From an uncultured Flaviramulus sp. (GTDB lineage: Bacteria > Bacteroidota > Bacteroidia > Flavobacteriales > Flavobacteriaceae), in NCBI GenBank assembly GCA_947501105.1, contig CANMUP010000003.1, forward strand, positions 124,001 to 188,000: a stretch of 64,000 bases of DNA. Reading direction: 5' to 3'. Under the pieces are notes generated by a model that was given only the letters and a program-made list of their open reading frames with translations, ran no database searches and was not told the DNA's origin. Each line of letters starts with the position of its first letter. Within the stretch, counting starts at the first letter, position 1. Made by a program: the position numbers and the translations under genes. Positions 29,966-37,966 of this stretch are shown piece after piece.

Positions 29966-30835
29966 TTATGTGTTTAAGTGTAGTTTCCGGTATTGACTAG
30001 GTGGATATTTGTGCATTTCTTTAAAACTACGATTAAAATGTGATGTGTTTTTAAAACCACTTTCAAAACAGATGTCGTTGATATTTAATTCCGGGTCTTC
30101 AAGCAAGGTTTTTGCATACTCTAACCGTTTCTTGTTTAACCACTTTCTTGGTGTTTCTTTAAAATGATTTTGAAAGTCTCGTTTAAAAGTTGAGAGACTC
30201 TTGCCATATAATCGTGCATATTCCTCTAGGTTTAAGTCGCAATGAAAATTTTTCATCATGACATCATTTAGCGACGTTTTTTGTGTGTGAATAAGCGATT
30301 TAAAAAAACTAACTAACTCACTGTTTTCGGGATTTAAAGTAATATTAAATAGGAGTTCATTAAATTTTATTTCAACTAAATCTTTGGGAATGTTATTACC
30401 TTGATTTAAATAATTAAAAACGGATAAGAATAGTGAATTTAAAGATTCTCCAACATGTATTTCAAAAATTTGACCACTAGTTATTTCTGATTTTTTTGAG
30501 CGTAAAAGCTCTTTATGTTTTTTTACAAAGCGACTAATAAAATCGTCTGTAATAAAAAATAGCATGACACAGTAATCTACTTCAAAATACTGCTTTGTAT
30601 TATAGACACCTTTATTTATAAACAATGCTTCGCCTTTTTTAATGGTATACGTCTTATTTAATGATGTCCAATCTTTTTGCCCGCTAATTACATAAGTTAT
30701 AAAAGGAGTGTCTGTCCACAATTTAAAATTTTCAACTTCAAGAGGACATTTATATTCTACCAACAAAAAATTATTACCAACAAGTTTGTTATAGCGAGGG
30801 TGTTTGAGAAAATGTTTATAAATGTCTATTGCCAT
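29966..30835 (-). CDS. AraC-family transcriptional regulator
   Basis: C-terminal NINDICFESGFKNTSHFNRSFKEMHKYPPSQYR; start at MAIDIY (30835). Confidence 0.85.
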   Translation of the reverse strand: MAIDIYKHFLKHPRYNKLVGNNFLLVEYKCPLEVENFKLWTDTPFITYVISGQKDWTSLNKTYTIKKGEALFINKGVYNTKQYFEVDYCVMLFFITDDFISRFVKKHKELLRSKKSEITSGQIFEIHVGESLNSLFLSVFNYLNQGNNIPKDLVEIKFNELLFNITLNPENSELVSFFKSLIHTQKTSLNDVMMKNFHCDLNLEEYARLYGKSLSTFKRDFQNHFKETPRKWLNKKRLEYAKTLLEDPELNINDICFESGFKNTSHFNRSFKEMHKYPPSQYRKLHLNT

Positions 30836-30845
30836 TGGTTTAATG

Positions 30846-32678
30846 TTAAATAGGACGTTCAATACCCAAAGCTTTAATCTTTGATGCTAGTGTAGTAGGA
30901 GGGAGTTGCAATAACTTTGCAGCTCCATTTTCTCCCGAAATCTTCCAGCGTGTTTGTCGTAAAGCTTTTAATATATTTTCTTTTTCTAGAAAAATAAGTT
31001 CATTTGAAGTTAATATCTTTTCTTGAGGAGCTTCTTTTTGAATTTCAATAGAATCAGAATTATTAGGAATAATTGATTGCCAATTAATGGTTCCGTTTTG
31101 TGAAACTATTACTGCACGTTCTACCAAATTTTGAAGTTCTCTAACATTCCCAGGCCAATGATATGACAATAACAATGCTTTATCGTTATCAGTTAAATTT
31201 ATTATTGGTTTATTAAGTTTTTTTGAGAATTGGCTAACCATTTGCTCAGCAATCAAGCAAATATCATTTCCTCTTTTTTTAAGTGCTGGTACTTCAATAG
31301 GAAAAACATTTAATCTATAGTATAAATCTTCTCTAAATTTTCCTTCCTTAGAAAAATCAAAAAGATTTCTGTGAGTTGCTGCAATTATTCTGACATCGAC
31401 CTTAACGGTTTCAGAGCTTCCAACAGGATCAAACTCTCCTTCTTGAATAATACGTAATAGTTTTGGTTGTAATTCAAGTGGCATTTCACCAATTTCATCT
31501 AAAAAAATAGTGCCCTTATCTGCTAATAAAAAACGTCCTTTCCTGTCTACAGTAGCTCCCGTAAACGCTCCTTTTTTATGACCAAACAATTCGCTTTCAA
31601 TAAGATTTGCAGGAATAGCACCGCAGTTAATTCTTATTAAAGGTTTATCATTACGATTACTTTCTTTGTGAATAGCCCTTGCTACTAATTCTTTTCCCGT
31701 TCCTGTTTCACCATTTATAAGTACAGTAGCATCGGTATGAGCAACTTGTTTGATAAGACTCAACACTTTTTTCATACTCTTATCTTCAACCATGATACCA
31801 TAACTACTGGTAAGCTCTTGTATTTCTTTTTCTAAATATTGTGTTTGTTTTGTGAGTAAATTAATTTTATCCTCTGCAATAAGTCGTTCTTCAATGTTTC
31901 TTAAAATAAGTGTGTAAAATGTGTCTTTTCCATTTCCATATTTACTAATAGTTCCTTCATTTAAAATTTCATTATCATTTGATCCTATAACTTTTACAAT
32001 GTTAGGTAAGTACTTATTAATTGATTTTTTATCGTCTTCATCTTTTACAATACTTTCAATTAAATCAGCACTTTGGTCATCAAAGAAAAACAGAACATTA
32101 CGTTGTAAAACATCATCATTACCTAATAATTTATTAGCTGATGGGTTTGTTAGTATAATTCTAAAATCATTATTAAACATAATTATGGCATCCATAGCTC
32201 CATTAATTAAGCCACTCATTTTACTATTTGTAGTTTCAATTTCAAGCTTAGAAGACGCTAAACGTTCTTGGATGGTATCTAACTCTCTATGACGCTTAAT
32301 CATAACCGCTAAAATACCTTGAGCAAAACCGCTATCAGATTTCATTACATCTAAAAAGTGCTGACGTTCTATTTTTAAAACCTTAGTTTTTTCTAAAGCG
32401 CTAATAGATGCAGAGCGTGTTTCGTTATCAATTAAAGCATACTCTCCAAAACATTCACCTTTTGATAGAGTGCCATAAATATGATTTTTTTCATATACTT
32501 TTACTGAGCCATTAATTATAGCATACATGGAATTTCCAACAGTGTCTTTTTCAAAAATGGTTTCATTCTTTATATATCCTTCTTCTTTTACATTTTCACT
32601 TAAATGCTTAAGAGATTTTTTTGAAACTTCAGAAAAAAATGGGATTTCAGATAAAAATTCAATAAGGTTTTCAGGCAC
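30846..32678 (-). CDS. Sigma-54-dependent activator with N-terminal cyclic-nucleotide-binding domain, PAS-like region, AAA+ and Fis HTH
   Basis: FEKDTVGNSMYAIINGSVKVYEKNHIYGTLSKGECFGEYALIDNETRSAS (cNMP fold); GETGTGKELVARAIH and ELFGHKKGAFTGA (GAFTGA). Confidence 0.93.
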   Translation of the reverse strand: MPENLIEFLSEIPFFSEVSKKSLKHLSENVKEEGYIKNETIFEKDTVGNSMYAIINGSVKVYEKNHIYGTLSKGECFGEYALIDNETRSASISALEKTKVLKIERQHFLDVMKSDSGFAQGILAVMIKRHRELDTIQERLASSKLEIETTNSKMSGLINGAMDAIIMFNNDFRIILTNPSANKLLGNDDVLQRNVLFFFDDQSADLIESIVKDEDDKKSINKYLPNIVKVIGSNDNEILNEGTISKYGNGKDTFYTLILRNIEERLIAEDKINLLTKQTQYLEKEIQELTSSYGIMVEDKSMKKVLSLIKQVAHTDATVLINGETGTGKELVARAIHKESNRNDKPLIRINCGAIPANLIESELFGHKKGAFTGATVDRKGRFLLADKGTIFLDEIGEMPLELQPKLLRIIQEGEFDPVGSSETVKVDVRIIAATHRNLFDFSKEGKFREDLYYRLNVFPIEVPALKKRGNDICLIAEQMVSQFSKKLNKPIINLTDNDKALLLSYHWPGNVRELQNLVERAVIVSQNGTINWQSIIPNNSDSIEIQKEAPQEKILTSNELIFLEKENILKALRQTRWKISGENGAAKLLQLPPTTLASKIKALGIERPI

Positions 32679-32813
32679 TTTTTTTGTATAAGGTTAAATA
32701 GTATTAGCTAAATATATTAATTATTTACTATAGTTTTATAACTTCAAATTTTTAGAGAATTATGTTTTAAAGATAATTAACTAATTTAGAGACTCCTAAC
32801 ACTAAACAACCAA

Positions 32814-34883
32814 ATGTCAAAAAAAAGGTTACTTGCAGCCATCATGTTTACTGATATTGAAGGCTATACTTCATTAATGCAGCATGATGAAAAAGAAGCA
32901 GTATTGATAAGAGAGCGTCACCGAAGCGCTTTCGAAATGACTACCGAGGCATTTAACGGAGAAATTATTCAATATTTTGGAGATGGTACATTAAGTATTT
33001 TTAAGAGTACAGTTGAAGCGGTTGATTGTGCTATTGAATTACAGAAAGCTTTTTTAGAAGACCCTAAAATACCGGTGCGCATTGGTATTCATGTTGGCGA
33101 TATTATTCAAACTAAGGACGATATTATTGGAGATGCCGTAAATGTAGCTTCAAGAATTGAATCTTGCGCAGTTTCTGGAAGCATATTAATTTCTGATAAA
33201 GTACATGATCAAATTAGGAGTCATAAACACATTAAAGCACAATTTTTAGATGCTTATGAGTTTAAAAATGTTGACGAAGCGATGCCTTTATTTGCCATTT
33301 CTAATGATGGATTAGTAGTGCCGAAACGAGAAGATATTAAAGGTAAATTAAAGGAAAAGAAAGCTGTATCGACTAAATCGTTTTTAAAAAAGAAAAGTAG
33401 TTTATTGTGGTTAGCATTGTTAATAGCTCTTGTTGTTTTTATCCTTAATATTAAATCGATAACTGTTACAACCAATAGCTCTGATAAGGACTTATCAATT
33501 GCCGTTTTACCGTTCGATAATTTAAGCACAGACAAAGACGCCGAATTTTTTAGAGACGGGATTACCGAGGATATTTTAACACAATTATCAAAATTGAAAG
33601 ATTTGCATGTTATATCCAGGACTTCGGTTATGCAATATAAAGGGACAAAAAAAACAATACCTGAAATAGCCAAAGAGTTAGGAGTATCTTATATTTTAGA
33701 AGGAAGTATTAGAAAATATGGCACAGATATTAGAATTTCTGCGCAGTTAATTGATGCTTCTTCTGATGAGCATATTTGGGCTGAGAATTATGATAAAACA
33801 TTGAGTAATATTTTTAGTATTCAAACAGAAGTTTCAAAAGAAATAGTTGATGCCTTACAAATAAATTTATCATTTGATGAACAACAAGGATTAGCCAGAA
33901 TTCCTACTCAAAATATAGAAGCGTACAAATTATTTTTAGAAGGAAGAAAAGAGGCCGATAGACGAAGTAAAGAAAGTATTGCAAAAAGCATCACGTTGTA
34001 TAGGGAAGCCATTGCTTTAGATCCTAATTATGCCGAAGCTTATGCCGAAATTGCGAATTCTATTTATTTAGAAACCTACTACTCCAGAAGAGACCCTAAT
34101 GAAGCATCAGAACTTGCAAATGAATATTTGGATAAGGCCGAAAAAATAAACGATAAAGTTTCTAGAATTTATTCTGTAAAGGGCCTTATTCTTAATATTG
34201 AAGGCAAAAGAGAAGAAGCGGTAGAAGCTTTTGAGAAAGCTATTAAGTTATCTCCTAATGATGTTACTGCAAGGCATCAGTATTCCACTTTCTTTTATTA
34301 TACAAGAAAATATGAAGAACAGTTAAAACATGCTAAAATTGCTTATACTTTAGATCCTTTGTCATTTGCAACAGCAAATAGTTATGCAACAGCTTTAGCC
34401 TTTAATCATAAATATGAAGAATCAGAGCAAGTAATGAAAAGGGTAGTAGAGCTAGGGGATGATAATAATGCTTTTGTTATTAACAGATCTTATTTTAGAT
34501 TGTATTTAGATCAAAGAAAATATAAACAAGCTATAAAACCATTAAAAGAATTAGTAAAAAAAGAACCCGTGTTTAACCGTTTTTTAGGCTTTTGTTATGC
34601 GAAAACGGGAGATACAATTAGTGCTTACAAAACCATTGACGCCATAAGAAATCATAATAGAAAAAACGAAATTAGCCAGCAATTGGCTGTAGTTTATGCA
34701 GGCTTAAAAAAACGAGATAGTGTACTTTATTATTTAGATACCATACGAAACAAACAAACTAAAACCATAAGACGAGAAGTTCCAGAATTTTTCGATTTCT
34801 TGATAGGAGACCCAGACTTTACAAACATTCTTAAGTCACACAGTATTGAATACAACTACAAAGACCTAAAAGACAAAGGATAA
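32814..34883 (+). CDS. Class III nucleotide cyclase with TolB/FlgO-like and TPR domains
   Basis: AAIMFTDIEGYTSLMQHDEKEA...YFGDGTLSIF; SIAVLPFDNLSTDKDAEFFRDGITEDILTQL; TPR-like repeats. Confidence 0.9.
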   Translation: MSKKRLLAAIMFTDIEGYTSLMQHDEKEAVLIRERHRSAFEMTTEAFNGEIIQYFGDGTLSIFKSTVEAVDCAIELQKAFLEDPKIPVRIGIHVGDIIQTKDDIIGDAVNVASRIESCAVSGSILISDKVHDQIRSHKHIKAQFLDAYEFKNVDEAMPLFAISNDGLVVPKREDIKGKLKEKKAVSTKSFLKKKSSLLWLALLIALVVFILNIKSITVTTNSSDKDLSIAVLPFDNLSTDKDAEFFRDGITEDILTQLSKLKDLHVISRTSVMQYKGTKKTIPEIAKELGVSYILEGSIRKYGTDIRISAQLIDASSDEHIWAENYDKTLSNIFSIQTEVSKEIVDALQINLSFDEQQGLARIPTQNIEAYKLFLEGRKEADRRSKESIAKSITLYREAIALDPNYAEAYAEIANSIYLETYYSRRDPNEASELANEYLDKAEKINDKVSRIYSVKGLILNIEGKREEAVEAFEKAIKLSPNDVTARHQYSTFFYYTRKYEEQLKHAKIAYTLDPLSFATANSYATALAFNHKYEESEQVMKRVVELGDDNNAFVINRSYFRLYLDQRKYKQAIKPLKELVKKEPVFNRFLGFCYAKTGDTISAYKTIDAIRNHNRKNEISQQLAVVYAGLKKRDSVLYYLDTIRNKQTKTIRREVPEFFDFLIGDPDFTNILKSHSIEYNYKDLKDKG

Positions 34884-34994
34884 TTTTTGACACCCATTAT
34901 TAAGCGTTTATTTATAAAAAAAGCAATAATTCGTATTTATTGTAACATTTTTTTTATTTGAGCGTCAAATAAGTACAATCAAAAAATAATCATC

Positions 34995-35333
34995 ATGCGT
35001 CAAGACAATCAACTTTTAGTTATTACCCACTTAAGCCAATTAATTACTCTTATTACAGGTTTTGGTAGTTTAATATTACCATTAGTATTTTGGCTTACAC
35101 AAAAAGAAAAAGTGTATCAAATGGATACACATGGCAAAAACATTATAAACTTTCAATTAAGTTTAATCGTATATGCAATAATATGCGTGCCTTTAATTTT
35201 ATTATTTGGCTTAGGCTTATTAGGTTTTATAATTTTAGGAATTATATCTGTAGTTTTCCCAATTATCAATGCTATAAAAGCAAGTAATGGAGAAACACCA
35301 AAATATCCTTTATCTCTTAATTTTATTAGTTAG
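34995..35333 (+). CDS. DUF4870 domain-containing protein
   Basis: MRQDNQLLVITHLSQLITLITGFGSLILPLVFWL... Confidence 0.8.
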   Translation: MRQDNQLLVITHLSQLITLITGFGSLILPLVFWLTQKEKVYQMDTHGKNIINFQLSLIVYAIICVPLILLFGLGLLGFIILGIISVVFPIINAIKASNGETPKYPLSLNFIS

Positions 35334-35356
35334 TTTAGTTAGTACGAGATAAGTAA

Positions 35357-35387
35357 AACGTTCACTTTTTAAGTGGGCGTTTTTTGT
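35357..35387 (+). terminator. Rho-independent terminator
   Basis: AAACGTTCACTTTTTAAGTGGGCGTTTTTT. Confidence 0.65.
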
Positions 35388-35395
35388 TTAAAATT

Positions 35396-35525
35396 TGGGC
35401 GTTACCCTATCGGGTCAGGCTTGTAGTTTATCTTGAGCGAAGTCGAAAGGTTTCAAGTCCTCGCGATCTCATCCCGATAAAAATCGGGATCGCTGTGGGC
35501 TTTCCACTGCAATCCTTAACGCGGA
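35396..35525. repeat. Mosaic REP-like intergenic repeat
   Basis: GGGCGTTACCCTATCGGGTCAGGCT...TTGAGCGAAGTCGAAAGG...CCCGATAAAAATCGGG...GGGCTTTCCACTGCAATCCTTAACGCGG. Confidence 0.5.
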
Positions 35526-35546
35526 AATCACGTTTTATTTAAAGAT

Positions 35547-35831
35547 TTAGTCATAATTAATACGCTCGCGTATACCACCACTAGCACGATGGATAATCAC
35601 ATCTGCATTACGGCGTTTAGCAATGGTTTTGGCTTTTTTTATAGCAGTACTTTGTTTCCTATGTTTAGAAGTAATACGCTTATTACCCTCTCGTCGCACA
35701 GCCCAACCCTCTTCGTAAGGCACAACATGCTGATGCCACGTTCTAGTTTTCTTGTTTGCGCTTTTAAAATAAGCATCAATAAGTTCTTTTAAAACTTGAA
35801 TCCAAGATGTTGGTTTACTATTTTTTGACAT
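35547..35831 (-). CDS. DUF2188 domain-containing protein
   Basis: WHQHVVPYEEGWAVRREGNKRITSKHRKQSTAIKKAKTIAKRRNADVIIHRASGGIRE. Confidence 0.8.
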   Translation of the reverse strand: MSKNSKPTSWIQVLKELIDAYFKSANKKTRTWHQHVVPYEEGWAVRREGNKRITSKHRKQSTAIKKAKTIAKRRNADVIIHRASGGIRERINYD

Positions 35832-35880
35832 AGAATATTAATTGTAAATCTAAGATACTATTATTTACTAAAAACGAAAT

Positions 35881-35911
35881 AAAAAAAAAGCTATCGTCTT
35901 AATGGATAGAG
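35881..35911 (-). terminator. Candidate terminator
   Basis: Minus strand CTATCCATTAAGACGATAGCTTTTTTTTT. Confidence 0.5.
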
Positions 35912-35929
35912 TTCAGTAGGCACTTGCCA

Positions 35930-35970
35930 AAGCAATTAATTATACACGTTGTTGTAACACGTTTAATTCA
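35930..35970. repeat. attC-like boundary repeat Q, copy C
   Basis: AAGCAATTAATTATACACGTTGTTGTAACACGTTTAATTCA; ungapped match to the copy at 44095. Confidence 0.65.
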
Positions 35971-35988
35971 TTCAAATGAAATATTCTT

Positions 35989-36228
35989 TCATTTGAAAAT
36001 AAAAATCAAACCAAATAAAAGGCTCATTAATATCAATGACCATATACTTATCAAAGATTTCCATTCAAAATAGCTGTCCTTACTAAATAAATCAAATCTA
36101 TTATTTCTCTTCAATTGATAAATTAAAAGTAAGATTCCAATTCCAAGAAAAACAATTCCAGATTCAAATGAGAAATTGTCAATATAGTAAACAATAGTAT
36201 CAGTGATACTTTCAAATATTTTTTTCAA
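35989..36228 (-). CDS. Hypothetical small membrane protein (TTG start)
   Basis: 79 aa, two TM helices; lies between two Q repeats. Confidence 0.5.
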   Translation of the reverse strand: MKKIFESITDTIVYYIDNFSFESGIVFLGIGILLLIYQLKRNNRFDLFSKDSYFEWKSLISIWSLILMSLLFGLIFIFK

Positions 36229-36269
36229 TGGGATTTATTTTTATACATGGTTATAAAACGTTTTTTATT
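36229..36269. repeat. attC-like boundary repeat Q, copy B
   Basis: TGGGATTTATTTTTATACATGGTTATAAAACGTTTTTTATT; ungapped alignment to copy A. Confidence 0.6.
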
Positions 36270-36276
36270 CTCCCAT

Positions 36277-36591
36277 TTAAATTAGCTGAAAAGAAATTAT
36301 TGATAGAATAGTACTTAGCCCAAAATAAAAGAAAGCATTTTTTCGACTCTTAATTGTTGAATGTTTTTCACAAATTTTCATCGCCAGTTTGAAAATGAAG
36401 TTATTATTTTCATAGTAATATGCTAATAAAAAAATCAATCCTATGAGTTGAATATAAATGATTAAAAACAGATTCACTTTTAACTCTGATTGAAAATGGT
36501 AAAATGCTAATAACAGAAATATTGCTAAAATCAGTATTATCAAATAGCCATTCCAGTAGTATCTTTTATTTTTGATTTCGGAACTGTTCAT
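36277..36591 (-). CDS. Hypothetical membrane protein
   Basis: 104 aa, hydrophobic segments; flanked by Q (3') and P (5') repeats. Confidence 0.55.
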   Translation of the reverse strand: MNSSEIKNKRYYWNGYLIILILAIFLLLAFYHFQSELKVNLFLIIYIQLIGLIFLLAYYYENNNFIFKLAMKICEKHSTIKSRKNAFFYFGLSTILSIISFQLI

Positions 36592-36660
36592 TAAAATGTT
36601 TTACAAAGACTTGATATAAAAACGTTTTAATATTTTATATCTAATGCTAAACGAAGTTAT
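36591..36660. repeat. Boundary repeat P, copy 2
   Basis: TTAAAATGTTTTACAAAGACTTGATATAAAAACGTTTTAATATTTTATATCTA...TAAACGAAGTTA; 35/45 ungapped identities to P copy 1. Confidence 0.6.
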
Positions 36661-36689
36661 CGCTTTTTTCTGACAAAGTTAATAGAGAC

Positions 36690-36726
36690 AAAAAAAGCAG
36701 TAACCTAAATTAAGATTACCGCTTTT
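36690..36726 (-). terminator. Terminator after dnaN
   Basis: Minus strand AGCGGTAATCTTAATTTAGGTTACTGCTTTTTTT. Confidence 0.7.
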
Positions 36727-36761
36727 ATATCATGAGATTCCTGTTTTCACAGGAATAAGTA

Positions 36762-37880
36762 TTAACTATTCAACATCACTGGCATAACAAGCATTGTAAT
36801 TTGTTCGCCTTCATCCAAGCCATCAATAGGCGTTAAAATACCAGCTCTATTTGGCATACTCATTTCTAACTGTACTTCATCAGAATTTAGGTTGTTTAAC
36901 ATTTCGGTTAAAAAACGTGAGTTAAACCCTATTTGCATGTCATCACCCTGGTAATCACATGTTAAACGTTCTTCGGCTTTGTTACTGTAATCGATATCTT
37001 CAGCCGAAATATTAAGTTCTGCACCAGCAATTTTTAACCGTATTTGATGCGTCGTTTTGTTAGAGAAAATACTAACACGACGTACAGAATTTAAAAACTG
37101 TGTTCTATCTATTGATAGTTTATTTGGGTTTTCTTTAGGAATTACAGCTTCGTAGTTTGGATACTTCCCATCTATTAAGCGGCAAATAAGCTCAGAGTTT
37201 TCAAAAGTAAATTTCGCATTACTTTCGTTATATTCTATAGTGACATCATCTTCACTAGCTGCCAAAATTCCTTTTAAAAGATTTAAAGGTTTTTTAGGCA
37301 TAATAAATTCTGCCACTTGGTTGGCCTTAATGTCTTCTCGTGTATATTTTACTAATTTATGAGCATCGGTAGCAACAAATGTTAAACCTTGTGTTGAAAA
37401 TTGAAAAAACACACCACTCATTACGGGGCGTAAATCATCATTTCCAGCAGCAAAAATAGTTTTGCTTATTGCTGTAGCAAGTACATCACCAGTTATAACT
37501 GTTTTACTTGGGTCCTCTAAAGCTACTGCTTTTGGGAATTCGTTTCCGTCAGCATATGCTAAAGCATATTTACCATGATTAGAGCTAATTTCAACAGTAT
37601 TATTATCTTCAACCACAAAAGTTAAAGGTTGCTCAGGAAACGTTTTTAAAGTATCTAGTAATAAACGTGCAGGAATTGCAACACTACCTTTACTATCGCT
37701 TTCTACATCTAAAGAAGAAGCCATTGTAGTTTCTAAATCACTTGCAGAAACAGTTAATTTAGAGTGATCTAATTCAAATAAAAAATTATCTAAAATTGGT
37801 AAGGTATTCGAGCTATTAATTACACCTCCTAAAACCTGTAATTGCTTTAATAAATAGGTACTTGATACTATAAATTTCAT
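36762..37880 (-). CDS. dnaN: DNA polymerase III subunit beta
   Basis: MKFIVSSTYLLKQLQVLGGVI..., 372 aa sliding clamp, ends LVMPVMLNS. Confidence 0.96.
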   Translation of the reverse strand: MKFIVSSTYLLKQLQVLGGVINSSNTLPILDNFLFELDHSKLTVSASDLETTMASSLDVESDSKGSVAIPARLLLDTLKTFPEQPLTFVVEDNNTVEISSNHGKYALAYADGNEFPKAVALEDPSKTVITGDVLATAISKTIFAAGNDDLRPVMSGVFFQFSTQGLTFVATDAHKLVKYTREDIKANQVAEFIMPKKPLNLLKGILAASEDDVTIEYNESNAKFTFENSELICRLIDGKYPNYEAVIPKENPNKLSIDRTQFLNSVRRVSIFSNKTTHQIRLKIAGAELNISAEDIDYSNKAEERLTCDYQGDDMQIGFNSRFLTEMLNNLNSDEVQLEMSMPNRAGILTPIDGLDEGEQITMLVMPVMLNS

Positions 37881-37966
37881 GTATTTATAATGTGTTTAAT
37901 TTTCAATAAATGCTACTTACAAATATATTCCATACGGATTAATATAAGAAACAAACTTATTAACAT

